64,000 nucleotides of DNA from the NCBI GenBank assembly GCA_018242445.1, contig JAFEBW010000017.1:1-64000 (forward strand), written 5' to 3'. Below, piece by piece: positions 34,088-43,427 of the stretch (positions within the stretch are counted from its first letter, which is position 1; the number at the start of each line of letters is the position of its first letter). The notes beneath the pieces are model-generated. The model had not been told where the DNA came from and searched no databases. It was given only the letters and a program-made list of their open reading frames with translations. This DNA is from Pseudomonadota bacterium. GTDB taxonomy: Bacteria; Pseudomonadota; Gammaproteobacteria; Xanthomonadales; Xanthomonadaceae. Both the position numbers and the translations under genes were made by a program.

Positions 34088-35089
34088 ATGAGCCCGCCGC
34101 CCCCGCACGATTTCACCCTCGAACCCGACGACAGCGCACGCCTCGCCAACCTGTGCGGGCCGTTCGATGCGCACCTGCGGCAGATCGAACTGCGGCTGGG
34201 TGTGGAGATCGCCAATCGCGGCAACGTGTTTCGCGTGAGCGGCCCGGAGCCGATGGCCGAACGCGCGCAGCGCTTCATCCGCAAACTCTACGACGGCCTC
34301 GACGAACAACCGCTGGACGCGCACGAACTGCACCTGCTGCTGGCCGAGGTGGTGGACGCCGCCGACGCAAGCTCGCCGGTGCTGGCGCATGCCCCAGCGC
34401 CCGCCGAAACGCAGGATGTGGTGATCCGGGTCAAGCGCGGCTCCATCCGCGGGCGCGGCGCGAATCAGGCGAAGTACCTGCACGCGATCGCCATCCACGA
34501 TGTCAATTTCGGCATCGGCCCGGCCGGCACCGGCAAGACCTTCCTCGCGGTGGCCAGCGCGGTGGAGGCGCTCAACGCAGGCCACGTGCAGCGGCTGGTG
34601 CTGGTGCGCCCGGCGGTGGAGGCTGGCGAGAAGCTCGGCTTCCTGCCCGGCGACCTGGCGCAGAAGGTCGACCCCTACCTGCGGCCGCTGTACGACGCGC
34701 TCTACGAGATGCTCGGCGTGGACAAGGTCGCCAAGCTGCTGGAGCGCAACGTGATCGAGATCGCGCCCCTGGCCTACATGCGCGGGCGCACGCTCAACGA
34801 CGCCTTCGTGATCCTCGACGAGGCGCAGAACACCACCATCGAGCAGATGAAGATGTTCCTCACCCGCATCGGCTTCGGCGCGCGCGCGGTGGTGACCGGC
34901 GACCTCACCCAGATCGACCTGCCCAAGGCCATCAAGTCCGGCCTGCGCGACGCGGTGGAGGTGCTGCGCGGCGTGGAGGGCATTTCCTTCACCTTCTTCG
35001 AGGCGCGCGACGTGGTGCGGCATCCGCTGGTGCAGCGCATCGTGCAGGCCTACGATGCGCGCGAGGGCAATGCCCCGACGAAGGGCTGA
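34088..35089 (+). CDS. PhoH family ATPase (PhoH-like, YbeZ)
   Basis: 333-residue PhoH-like protein (YbeZ). Walker A GPAGTGKT and Walker B VILDEAQN are intact. Conserved VRPAVEAGEKLGFLPGDLAQKV, PLAYMRGRTLND, and LTRIGFGARAVVTGDLTQIDLP are family hallmarks; the N-terminal region has the KH-like LCGPFDAHLRQIELRLGVEI part. YbeZ works with YbeY in rRNA maturation and ribosome quality control. ybeY follows after a short gap (82 bp), the expected order. Confidence 0.95.
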   Translation: MSPPPPHDFTLEPDDSARLANLCGPFDAHLRQIELRLGVEIANRGNVFRVSGPEPMAERAQRFIRKLYDGLDEQPLDAHELHLLLAEVVDAADASSPVLAHAPAPAETQDVVIRVKRGSIRGRGANQAKYLHAIAIHDVNFGIGPAGTGKTFLAVASAVEALNAGHVQRLVLVRPAVEAGEKLGFLPGDLAQKVDPYLRPLYDALYEMLGVDKVAKLLERNVIEIAPLAYMRGRTLNDAFVILDEAQNTTIEQMKMFLTRIGFGARAVVTGDLTQIDLPKAIKSGLRDAVEVLRGVEGISFTFFEARDVVRHPLVQRIVQAYDAREGNAPTKG

Positions 35090-35171
35090 GGCCGACACGG
35101 GAACGACGCATGCATCTGCGAGCCTTGAAAACGACGTCGCCGCCTGAACGCGGACCTGCGGGGGATCGCCG

Positions 35172-35636
35172 ATGACCCGCGGCCCCGTCCAGCTCGACGT
35201 GTCCGTCAGCTACGGACTGCCGCGCAAGGGCTTGCCCGCAGCGCAGAGTTTTCGGCGCTGGGTCGCCGCCGCGCTGGAGGGCCGCATCCTGCGCGCCGAC
35301 CTGTGCCTGCGCCTCGTGGACGAGCGCGAGGGCCGCAGCCTCAACCGCCATTACCGCGGCAAGAACTACGCCACCAACGTGCTCAGCTTCCCGGCCGAAA
35401 TTCCCGAAGGCGTGAAGCTGCCGCTGCTCGGCGACATCGTGCTGTGCGCGCCGGTGGTGGCGCGCGAGGCGCGCGAACAGCACAAGGATCTGCAGGCGCA
35501 CTACGCGCACCTGACCGTGCACGGCGTGCTGCACCTGCTCGGCCTGGATCACGACGACGAGCGCGAGGCCGAGGCGATGGAGGCGCTGGAACGCCACATC
35601 CTCGCCGGACTCGGATTGCCCGATCCGTATCGCTGA
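35172..35636 (+). CDS. ybeY: Endoribonuclease YbeY
   Basis: 154-residue metallo-endoribonuclease for 16S rRNA 3' end maturation and ribosome quality control. The zinc-binding motif [14 protein letters not shown] contains the three His ligands; the substrate-site [15 protein letters not shown] is conserved. Start [10 protein letters not shown] follows the phoH gene. In relatives corC follows next; here a TolB/TPR gene intervenes. Confidence 0.95.
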   Translation: MTRGPVQLDVSVSYGLPRKGLPAAQSFRRWVAAALEGRILRADLCLRLVDEREGRSLNRHYRGKNYATNVLSFPAEIPEGVKLPLLGDIVLCAPVVAREAREQHKDLQAHYAHLTVHGVLHLLGLDHDDEREAEAMEALERHILAGLGLPDPYR

Positions 35637-35737
35637 GGCGGTCGCACCACCTGCTTCATCGGAATAGCGCTTCCTCGCGCCTCCTCCGCCCAACTCGTGC
35701 ACAATCCACGCATATTCGGGGGACGGGCAGCGCGCGC

Positions 35738-37489
35738 ATGCACTGGGTCAGTGAACTCCAACGTCGCAAGGTGTTCAAGGTCGCCGCGGCGTGGGCAGTC
35801 GGCGGCTGGGTGCTGATCCAGGTCGCAGCGACCATCGCGCCGCAACTGAAACTGCCCGACTGGTTGCCGACTTTGGTGACCGTGCTGGTGGGGCTCGGCT
35901 TTCCGATCGCACTGGCGCTGGCCTGGTTCTTCGACATCACCCCCGAAGGTATCCAACGCGACGCCGAAGACGCGAAAGCGGCGAGCGCAGCAACGGCGGC
36001 GCAGGCCGCATCATCCAACTCCTCCACTGCGGTCACGCCCTCGCCGCCGCGCAAATCCATCGCCGTGTTGCCGTTCGCCGACCTCTCGCCGACCCACGAC
36101 CAGGACTACTTTTCCGACGGCATCGCCGAGGAGATTCTCAACGCCTTGGTGAAATTGAAAGACCTCAAAGTCGCCGGCCGCACGTCATCGTTCTCGTTCA
36201 AGGGAAAGAATGAAAATCTGCGCGAAATCGGTCGCACGCTCGCCGTGGCGCATGTGCTGGAAGGCTCGGTACGCAAGCACGGCGACAAGGTGCGGATCAC
36301 CGCACAGTTGATCCAGGTGGACGACGGCTACCACCTGTGGTCGGAAAGCTACGACGGCGAACTGGCGGACGTGTTCGATTTGCAGGAACGGATCGCTCGC
36401 GCGATCGTGCGCGAACTGGACGTGATACTGCACGGCGACGCGCAGCAGCGGTTGGTGCCGGTGGCCACCCGCGATCCGGAAGCTTACGCGCTGTACCTGC
36501 AGGCGACCGGCATCTTCAACCGCCGCGAAGGGCCGCGCTTTCCCGAAGCGGTCGGTTATCTGGAACAGGCGCTGCGGATGGATCCGCAATTCGCGCGCGC
36601 GCATGCGCGACTGGCCTCGATCCATGCGCTCGAACCGATCTACGTCCCGGAACGAGCCGATTCCGCATCCGCCTCGGTGCGGCGCGATGCAGCTCGCGCG
36701 ATCGCGCTCGACCCGCGCCTGGCCGAACCGCATGCGGCGATCGCGTTGAACGCCGTGCAGGAGCATCGTTTCGTGGAGGGTCGGGAGGCAAGCGACCGCG
36801 CGCTGGCGCTCGATCCAGACGACATCACCGCCGTGTTCTGGTCCGGCTCCATGCTCATCAATACCGGTCACATCGCACGCGGCTGCGCCTTGCTCGACCA
36901 CGCGCTCGCGCTCGACCCGCTGTATCCGAACGCATTGCTTTGGCGCGGCATCCAGCACTTCTATGCCGGCGACGTGAATCGCGCCGACACACTGCTGCGG
37001 CGCGCGGCGCAAACCGGCCTGCTGCACGCCGACCTGGGATTGCATCTGGTATCGGCGGCGCACGGCCGCAGGGACGAGGCGATCGCACGACTCACCCAGG
37101 GCATGCGCGTGCTCGGCGCGGATCTGCCGGAAGACGGGTTCTCGGTACTGGCGCTCGGCGTGCACGGCAGCGCCGCCAACCGAGTGCGGGCGCTGGGGTG
37201 GATCGAACAATTCGTCGGTACGCGCCCGCGCCGGCTGCCCGATGTGATCCCACTGGCGCTACTGCACATGAATCAGGTATCGCTCGCGTTGCGTCTCGCA
37301 TGTGAATTCCACACGATCAACAACGCGCAGTACCTCCATATTTTGTGGAGCCCGCAGATGCGCGCAGCACGTGCCACACCCGAATTTCGCGAGTCTACCC
37401 GCAAGTTCGGCCTGACCGCATTGTGGGATCGCTACGGCCCGCCCGACAACTGCCGGCGTACCGCCGACGGCGAGTACGTGTTCGACTGA
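35738..37489 (+). CDS. TolB-like domain protein with N-terminal membrane anchor and TPR repeats
   Basis: 583 residues. The start MHWVSELQRRKVFKVAAAWA is the basic amphipathic head of a well-populated family, followed by two TM helices (AWAVGGWVLIQVAATIAPQL and LVTVLVGLGFPIALALAWFF) and DITPEGIQRD. A TolB_N-like domain (about 118-245) contains SIAVLPFADLSP, YFSDGIAEEILNAL, and LEGSVRKHGDKVRITAQLIQ. The C-terminal ~300 residues form TPR-like helices (PEAVGYLEQALRMDPQFARA). Many family members carry cyclase or winged-helix domains N-terminally; here only the anchor remains. Function unknown; a scaffold or sensor is likely. The gene interrupts the usual ybeY-corC link. Confidence 0.8.
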   Translation: MHWVSELQRRKVFKVAAAWAVGGWVLIQVAATIAPQLKLPDWLPTLVTVLVGLGFPIALALAWFFDITPEGIQRDAEDAKAASAATAAQAASSNSSTAVTPSPPRKSIAVLPFADLSPTHDQDYFSDGIAEEILNALVKLKDLKVAGRTSSFSFKGKNENLREIGRTLAVAHVLEGSVRKHGDKVRITAQLIQVDDGYHLWSESYDGELADVFDLQERIARAIVRELDVILHGDAQQRLVPVATRDPEAYALYLQATGIFNRREGPRFPEAVGYLEQALRMDPQFARAHARLASIHALEPIYVPERADSASASVRRDAARAIALDPRLAEPHAAIALNAVQEHRFVEGREASDRALALDPDDITAVFWSGSMLINTGHIARGCALLDHALALDPLYPNALLWRGIQHFYAGDVNRADTLLRRAAQTGLLHADLGLHLVSAAHGRRDEAIARLTQGMRVLGADLPEDGFSVLALGVHGSAANRVRALGWIEQFVGTRPRRLPDVIPLALLHMNQVSLALRLACEFHTINNAQYLHILWSPQMRAARATPEFRESTRKFGLTALWDRYGPPDNCRRTADGEYVFD

Positions 37490-37597
37490 AGGCACACCCC
37501 CTTCACCGGCTGCCCGTCACAAAGTCCGCGCCCGGCAGAGGGCAACCCGCTTGCGTTACACTGTACTTCCGCCCACCCGGGCGCGCTTTACGCATCC

Positions 37598-38455
37598 ATG
37601 TCCGACGACAGTCGAACGCCCGAGCATCCCGCGCCGGATCGCCGCTCGTGGCTCGAACGCCTCAGTCAGGCGTTTTCCGGCGAACCGCGCAACCGCGAGG
37701 AACTGGTCGAAGTGCTGCGCGAGGCGCAGGACGACGGCCTGATCGCGCCCGACACCCTGAAGATGATGGAAGGCGCGATCGGCGTCTCCGAGCAAACCGT
37801 CGCCGACGTGATGGTGCCGCGCGCACAGATGGTGGTGCTGGCGGTGGATGCGCGCTTCATCGACCTGATGAAGGCGGTGGTCGAGTCCGGCCATTCGCGC
37901 TTCCCGGTGCATGGCGAGGACAAGGACGAAATCCTCGGCATCCTGCTCGCCAAGGACCTGCTGCGCGGGGTGGTCGCCGACGGCGGCCCGGCCAGCATCC
38001 GCGAACTGCTGCGGCCGGCGGTGCTGATCCCCGAGTCCAAGCGCCTGAACGTGCTGCTCAAGGAGTTTCGCCTCTCGCGCAACCACATGGCGATCGTGGT
38101 GGACGAGTACGGCGGCGTGTCCGGGCTGGTGACCATCGAGGACGTGCTGGAGGAAATCGTCGGCGAGATCGACGACGAACACGACGAGGCCAACCCGAGC
38201 GCGCAGATCGCCGCGCAGAACGACGGCCAGTTCGTGGTGGATGCGCTCACCCCCATCGCCGATTTCAACGAACGCTTCAACGCGGATTTTCCCGACGACG
38301 AGTACGACACCGTCGGCGGGCTGGTCACCGACGCCATCGGCCACCTGCCAGAATCCGGCGAGGAACTGGCGATGGGCCGCTTCCACTTCCGCATCGCCCG
38401 CGCCGACGCGCGGCGGGTGAAGGCGCTGATCGTGAGCGTGCAGACAGAGGACTGA
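37598..38455 (+). CDS. corC: CorC/HlyC family CBS-domain protein
   Basis: 285 residues: two CBS domains (about 65-190; MVPRAQMVVLAVDARFIDLM and FRLSRNHMAIVVDEYGGVSG with LVTIEDVLEEIVGEI) and a C-terminal CorC_HlyC domain (DGQFVVDALTPIADFNERFN, YDTVGGLVTDAIGHLPESGE). No membrane part is present, as in CorC/YbeX proteins implicated in Mg/Co efflux and ribosome-related functions next to ybeY. lnt, the usual next gene, is not found. Confidence 0.93.
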   Translation: MSDDSRTPEHPAPDRRSWLERLSQAFSGEPRNREELVEVLREAQDDGLIAPDTLKMMEGAIGVSEQTVADVMVPRAQMVVLAVDARFIDLMKAVVESGHSRFPVHGEDKDEILGILLAKDLLRGVVADGGPASIRELLRPAVLIPESKRLNVLLKEFRLSRNHMAIVVDEYGGVSGLVTIEDVLEEIVGEIDDEHDEANPSAQIAAQNDGQFVVDALTPIADFNERFNADFPDDEYDTVGGLVTDAIGHLPESGEELAMGRFHFRIARADARRVKALIVSVQTED

Positions 38456-38547
38456 GGACAGAAGACGAATGACGGATGACGGAAGGTATTCCGTCGCTGG
38501 TAGTCAGCAGCAAGGTTCGCAGGACGGATCGAAACCTGCGGCTTCTC

Positions 38548-38568
38548 CCTTCCCCCTCTGGGGGAAGG
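38548..38568. repeat. GC-rich palindrome after corC
   Basis: CCTTCCCCC/GGGGGAAGG with loop TCT lies between corC and the DUF4105 gene. Variant heptamers (CCGATTCCCG, TTTCCCGATTC) follow to 38600. Confidence 0.7.
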
Positions 38569-38620
38569 AAAGCCGATTCCCGCAGCCCATTTCCCGATTC
38601 ACCATGAACCCGAACCAGCC

Positions 38621-39850
38621 ATGACCAACGAGCAAACACCACCCGTTGGATTCATACGGCTGCATTCGATCTGCATGCTGTTGTTGGCTGCTCTCGCGCT
38701 GCTCATGTCATCGGCAAGCCTCGCCGCCCCGCGCGTGGGCGTGGTGACGATGGGGCCTGGCGACGAATACTGGGCGCGCTTCGGTCACGACGCCATCCTG
38801 ATCGACGATCGCGCCGACGATCCGGCCAGCGTGCCGATCCTCTACAACTTCGGTTATTTCGACCTCGACGAGCCCGGGTTCTTCCTGCACTTCATCCAGG
38901 GCCACGCGAACTACCAGTTGGTCGCGCTGCCGGCGAGCGAGGATCTCGCCCAGTACGCCGCCGCCGGGCGCGGCGCGGTGGTGCAGTGGCTCGACCTCAC
39001 GCCCGATCAGGCGACCAAGCTGCAACGGCGGCTGGAATGGAATGCACGACCGGAGAACGCGCGCTATCCCTACGACTATTTCACCAATGATTGCACCACC
39101 CGCGTGCGCGATGCGCTCGACTACGCACTCGACGGGCAACTGCGCGCGCAGATGATCACGCCATCGCATGGGCTGACGTATCGCTCCGAGGCGGTGCGGC
39201 TGGGCGCGCCGGAATGGTGGCTGGGCTTGTCGATGCACTTCGCGCTCGGCCCGTATGCCGACCGCCCGCTGTCATTGTGGGACGAGGCCTTCATCCCCTC
39301 GCGCCTGCACGACACGCTGGCCACTTTGCACACATCGCGCGGCACGCCGCTGGTAATCGGCGAACAGACCTTGCTGCCGCAACGCCTGCCACCCGCACCC
39401 ACCGATTTTCCCGCATGGCGCGTGTGGTTCGTGGCGGCCGGGTTGTTGGTCGCAGCACTGTTTCTGTTCGGTGCGCGCATCGCCCCGCGCACGACCGCGC
39501 TGTTCGCCGGCGGGTATTGGCTGGCCTGCGCCCTGCTGGGCACGGGCCTGCTCGCGATCTGGGCCTGCACCGCGCACGTGGCGATCTACGGCAACGAGAA
39601 CATCCTGCTGACCAGTCCGCTGTGTTTCGCCCTGCTGCCGGGCGCGTGGGCGCGCCTGCGTGGACGCACGCCCGGCCGCTGGCATGCACGCATCCTGCTG
39701 CTGGTGGCGATCAGCGCCGGCATCGCCTTGTTCCTGAAATTCCTGCCGTTCCGCATCCAGCGCAACGGCGACTGGATCGCGCTGTTTTTGCCCATCCACC
39801 TCGCGCTGGCTTACGCTGGACGCGCACGACAGGCACCCGCACACGCCTAG
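38621..39850 (+). CDS. DUF4105 / Lnb-type periplasmic domain membrane protein
   Basis: 409 residues. A signal-like segment (ICMLLLAALALLMSSASLAA) is followed by a periplasmic Lnb_N (DUF4105) domain: YWARFGHDAILIDD with a conserved His, ILYNFGYFDLDEPGFFLHFI, and YPYDYFTNDCTTRVRDALDY with a conserved Cys. The C-terminal ~150 residues carry about five TM helices (VWFVAAGLLVAALFLFGARI onward). His/Cys conservation suggests a papain-like or NlpC-like catalytic pair; related Lnb proteins transfer acyl chains on lipoproteins, but activity here is unproven. A 6-codon frame (MNPNQP, 38604-38624) overlaps the start by ATGA and may couple translation. Confidence 0.8.
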   Translation: MTNEQTPPVGFIRLHSICMLLLAALALLMSSASLAAPRVGVVTMGPGDEYWARFGHDAILIDDRADDPASVPILYNFGYFDLDEPGFFLHFIQGHANYQLVALPASEDLAQYAAAGRGAVVQWLDLTPDQATKLQRRLEWNARPENARYPYDYFTNDCTTRVRDALDYALDGQLRAQMITPSHGLTYRSEAVRLGAPEWWLGLSMHFALGPYADRPLSLWDEAFIPSRLHDTLATLHTSRGTPLVIGEQTLLPQRLPPAPTDFPAWRVWFVAAGLLVAALFLFGARIAPRTTALFAGGYWLACALLGTGLLAIWACTAHVAIYGNENILLTSPLCFALLPGAWARLRGRTPGRWHARILLLVAISAGIALFLKFLPFRIQRNGDWIALFLPIHLALAYAGRARQAPAHA

Positions 39851-39865
39851 CCTTGGGGGGAGGTC

Positions 39866-40861
39866 ATGGACACGGAGAACGCACCCGGACAGGTGATGGC
39901 CTGCGTGGCCTACGCGGCCGACGGTACGCGCTTGCCGCCGATCGAGTTCGAGCAGGTCAGCGACGTGCTGGCCCGCGACGACGGCAGCTTCGTCTGGGTC
40001 GGCCTGTACGAGCCCGACGAGTCGCTGATGAAGAAGATGCAGGAGGAATTCGGCCTGCACGATCTGGCCGTCGAGGATGCGCACAGCGCGCACCAGCGGC
40101 CGAAAGTCGAACCCTATGGCGATTCGTTGTTCATCGCGATCAAGACCGCACAGGCGGTGGAAGGACGGGTCGAATTCGGCGAGACCCACGGTTTCCTCGG
40201 CCAGCGCTATCTCGTGACCATCCGCCACGGCGCCTCGCTCACCTACGCGTCGGCGCGCAACCGCTGCGAGCGCGAGCCGCGGCTGATGGCGCTGGGGCCG
40301 AGCTTCGCGCTGTACGCGATGCTCGATTTCGTGGTGGACAACTACCTGCCGGTGGTGCAGGCCTTCCAGTTGGAGCTCGACGCGCTGGAAAAAGACCTGT
40401 TCGCCGAGGATTTCCGTCGCGACACCGTGCGCAAGCTCTACCAGCTCAAGCGCGAACTGACCTCGCTGAAGATGGCGGTGGCGCCGATGCAGGACATTCT
40501 GCAGCAACTGCAACGCTTCCCTGCGCCGATGGTGCACGAGGGCGTGCGGATGTATTTCCGCGACGTCGCCGACCACATGGCGCGCGTCAACGAAGCCACC
40601 GAGACCATGCGCGAGATGCTCACCGCGGCGATGAGCATGAACCTGTCGCTGGTGACCATGGCCCAGGGCGAGACGGTCAAACGCATGGCCGGCTGGGGCG
40701 CGCTGTTGGCCGTACCGACCCTGATGGCAAGCTGGTACGGCATGAACTTCACCGACATGCCCGAACTGCACGGGCGCTACAGCTACCTGATCCTGATCCT
40801 CATCGCGATCACCGTGTGCGTGGGGCTGTACGTGATGCTGCGGCGGATCCGCTGGCTGTAA
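39866..40861 (+). CDS. corA: CorA-type magnesium/cobalt transporter
   Basis: 331-residue CorA with cytoplasmic funnel domain and two C-terminal helices. The signature GMN occurs in WYGMNFTDMPELHGRYSYLI, followed by TM2 (LILILIAITVCVGLYVMLRR). A strong ribosome binding site (GGGGGGAGG) precedes the ATG at 39866. The gene follows the DUF4105 gene by 15 bp, so they are probably co-transcribed. Substrate: Mg2+, possibly Co2+ or Ni2+. Confidence 0.93.
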   Translation: MDTENAPGQVMACVAYAADGTRLPPIEFEQVSDVLARDDGSFVWVGLYEPDESLMKKMQEEFGLHDLAVEDAHSAHQRPKVEPYGDSLFIAIKTAQAVEGRVEFGETHGFLGQRYLVTIRHGASLTYASARNRCEREPRLMALGPSFALYAMLDFVVDNYLPVVQAFQLELDALEKDLFAEDFRRDTVRKLYQLKRELTSLKMAVAPMQDILQQLQRFPAPMVHEGVRMYFRDVADHMARVNEATETMREMLTAAMSMNLSLVTMAQGETVKRMAGWGALLAVPTLMASWYGMNFTDMPELHGRYSYLILILIAITVCVGLYVMLRRIRWL

Positions 40862-40890
40862 CGGATCCGACGAACAACGCGCAGAGAGCA

Positions 40891-40979
40891 ACCCCCTCCC
40901 AGCCTCCCCCTGCTTACGCAAGGGGAGGGGTAAAAGCAGCAGGCCGCTTCCCGATTCCCGATTCCCGATTCCCGTTCCC
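40891..40979. repeat. GC palindrome plus heptamer repeat between corA and S9 peptidase
   Basis: CCTCCC...CCCCTGCTTACGCAAGGGGAGGGG (40895-40930) is followed by the heptamer CCGATTC repeated three times and a degenerate copy (40951-40979). The region separates the convergent corA and peptidase genes. Confidence 0.85.
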
Positions 40980-40981
40980 CG

Positions 40982-43075
40982 CTACTGCAAATGCTCCTTC
41001 AGCCACGCCGCCACGGTGTCGTGCCAGAGCACGCTGTTCTGCGGCTTGAGCACCCAGTGGCTCTCGTCGGGGAAGTACAGGTATTTCGACTCCACGCCCT
41101 TGCGTTGCAGCGCGGTGAAGGCGCCGATGCCCTGCTCGACCGGGATGCGGTAATCGTGCTGGCTGTGCACGACCAGCATCGGCGTCGTCCAGTCCTTGAC
41201 GTGGTCGATCGGGTTGAAGCGCTCGTAGCCGGCCGGGTTCTCCCACACCGTGCCGCCGTTCTCGTGCTCGGAGAACCACAGCTCCTCGGTGGCATAGCCC
41301 ATCATGCGGTTGTCGAACACGCCATCGTGATCGACCAGGCAGCGGAACGGCTTGCTGCCGTCGGCACGACTCCAGTTGCCGGCGAGCCAGTAGACCATGT
41401 AGCCGCCGTAGCTGGCACCCAGCGCGCAGGCCTTGTCGCCGTCGAGGTAGCTGTATTTCTGCAAGGCGGCGGCCCAGCCTTTCTGCAGATCCTCCAGCGG
41501 GCGATCGCCCCAGTGCTGGCTGATCGCATCGGTGAACGCCTGCCCGTAGCCGACCGAGCCGTGGAAGTCCACCATCACCGCGGCATAGCCCTGGCTCGCA
41601 TACCACTCGGGGTTCCAGCGGTAGCTCCAGTCGTCGCCGAAGCTGCCCTGCGGGCCGCCGTGGATCAGGTACACCACCGGATATTTCTTGCCGGGCTGCC
41701 AGTTCCACGGCTTGAGCACGAAGCCATACACCTTCTCGTCGTTCCAGCCGGGGAAGGAGAACTGTTCGTAGTCGGCCATCGCGACCTGCGCCAGCAGGGC
41801 ATCGTCGTTGCGCGAGAGCTTGCGCACATGGCTGCCGTCCATGCGGGCGACATAGACCTGATCGGGATACTTCATCGAGTTGCGCGCGAACATCAGCGTG
41901 TTGCCGCCGAGCGCGACCGCCGACACGCTGCCGTCGGCGATGATCTTCTTCGCCTTGCCGCTGGCGATGTCCACCGCGAACAGCGGGTGCTGGCCGATGT
42001 CGTCGGTGCCGGTGTAGATGGTCTTGCCATCGGCGGACAGGGTGATGCCGTCGGCCGAGCGATCCCAGTTCGGATCGATCTCGCGGGTGACGCCGGTGGC
42101 GAGGTTCATCGCCATCAGGCCGAAGCGGTCGGCCTCGAAACCGGGGACTTTCATCGCGCGGTAATACAGCGTCTTGCCATCGTGCGAGAACACCGGGCCG
42201 GCATCCCAGGCGAGGTTGTTCGCGGTCAGGTTGCGCGGCGCTGCGCTGCCATCGGCGGGCACGAGGTAGATGTCGAAATTGGTGGACCACGGTTCGCTGC
42301 GGCCGGCGATACGCACGTCGAAGGCCAGCGATTGGCCATCCGGCGACCATGCGAATTCGCTGGTGTCGCCGAAGGGTTTGGAAGGGATGTCGCCGTCGAT
42401 GCCGGCACTGACCAGCACGGGCGCAGCAGCGGCCTTGCCGTCGGGACCGATGGCGGCGGTGAACAATTGATTGCGCGTGCCATCGGCCCACGTATCCCAA
42501 TGGCGGATGAAGATCTTGTCGAAGATCACGCCGGTGGCCTTGCGCTCCTCGTTCGCTTTCATCCGCGCCTGGGTGCACGCCAGATCCTTGCCGCAATCGG
42601 TGAACACCGCAAAGCTCAGCGCCAGCGCCTTGCCGTCGGGCGAGAGCTTGTACGCGCCCACGTCGAGCGGGTAATCGGTGACCTGCACCGGCGTGCCGCC
42701 GGCGGCGGATACGCGCCAGAGCTGGTCGCTGCCGGATTTGGACGAGATGAAATACACGGTCTTGCCATCCGGCGAGAACGCCGGCGTGCCGCCCTCCACG
42801 CCCTCGGCCAGCAACCGGTGCGGCGCGGCCGCGCCTTCCTTCGTCTCGCCGACCCACAAGCTCGTATGGCGCTTGACTCCGGCCGCATCGAGGCTGGCTA
42901 CCGAGAACACGACCCGGGATCCATCACGCGAGAGCGCCGGCTCGGCGATGCGGTCGAAGCGGATCATGTCCTGCACGGTCATGGGGCGCCTGGCGGGCGC
43001 ATCGGCGGCGGTGGCGAGTATCGGCAGCAAGCCGAGCAACAGCAGGGGGATGGGGCGCAGACGAAGACGCGGCAT
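40982..43075 (-). CDS. S9 family prolyl oligopeptidase-type peptidase, secreted (first)
   Basis: About 697 residues with signal peptide (IPLLLLGLLPILATAADAPA). The N-terminal part is a WD40-like beta-propeller with TolB-type repeats (LSRDGSRVVFSVASL, FSPDGKTVYFISSKSGSDQL, LSPDGKALALSFAVF). The C-terminal alpha/beta-hydrolase holds catalytic Ser in ALGASYGGYMVYWLAG (about residue 554), Asp in the HDYRIPVEQG region and His in PDESHWVLKP. It belongs to the DPP4/acylaminoacyl-peptidase group (S9B/C) and probably degrades peptides in the periplasm or outside. Start MPRLRLRP (43075) chosen over 43108. Confidence 0.93.
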   Translation of the reverse strand: MPRLRLRPIPLLLLGLLPILATAADAPARRPMTVQDMIRFDRIAEPALSRDGSRVVFSVASLDAAGVKRHTSLWVGETKEGAAAPHRLLAEGVEGGTPAFSPDGKTVYFISSKSGSDQLWRVSAAGGTPVQVTDYPLDVGAYKLSPDGKALALSFAVFTDCGKDLACTQARMKANEERKATGVIFDKIFIRHWDTWADGTRNQLFTAAIGPDGKAAAAPVLVSAGIDGDIPSKPFGDTSEFAWSPDGQSLAFDVRIAGRSEPWSTNFDIYLVPADGSAAPRNLTANNLAWDAGPVFSHDGKTLYYRAMKVPGFEADRFGLMAMNLATGVTREIDPNWDRSADGITLSADGKTIYTGTDDIGQHPLFAVDIASGKAKKIIADGSVSAVALGGNTLMFARNSMKYPDQVYVARMDGSHVRKLSRNDDALLAQVAMADYEQFSFPGWNDEKVYGFVLKPWNWQPGKKYPVVYLIHGGPQGSFGDDWSYRWNPEWYASQGYAAVMVDFHGSVGYGQAFTDAISQHWGDRPLEDLQKGWAAALQKYSYLDGDKACALGASYGGYMVYWLAGNWSRADGSKPFRCLVDHDGVFDNRMMGYATEELWFSEHENGGTVWENPAGYERFNPIDHVKDWTTPMLVVHSQHDYRIPVEQGIGAFTALQRKGVESKYLYFPDESHWVLKPQNSVLWHDTVAAWLKEHLQ

Positions 43076-43278
43076 GGGGCACTCCTCGGGACCGGGATCG
43101 CGCAACAAGCGCGCGATGAAACGGTGATGGTAACGCAGGCGGGTGGCTCCGATGTCTCATGGACTCGCCAGCCCTCGAACACGCTGCATTTCGCATCTCG
43201 CTGCCCTGTCCGTAAATCGATGCGAGTGCAGAAGCAGCCCTTGCTGCCGAAGTTGGCGCCCTCATCCGCCTTCGGGCA

Positions 43279-43299
43279 CCTTCTCCCGGAGGGAGAAGG
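43279..43299. repeat. GC palindrome in the S9 peptidase/POT intergenic region
   Basis: CCTTCTCCC/GGGAGAAGG around GGA, preceded by CATCCGCCTTCGGGCA. The 352-bp divergent region 43076-43427 contains nothing else recognisable apart from a possible -10 (TATACT, 43398-43403) ahead of the transporter gene and a run of TGGCG-rich sequence. Confidence 0.65.
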
Positions 43300-43427
43300 A
43301 TGAAACGGGCATGCCTGCCGCACTATCGGCCCCATTCAGCCGTTCTGATTGGTGAGCGGTAGGCGCCGCACAATCGGGCGCAAGGTTCAGCCGCCGATAT
43401 ACTCCCGCGATCCAGCCGGGAGCACGC

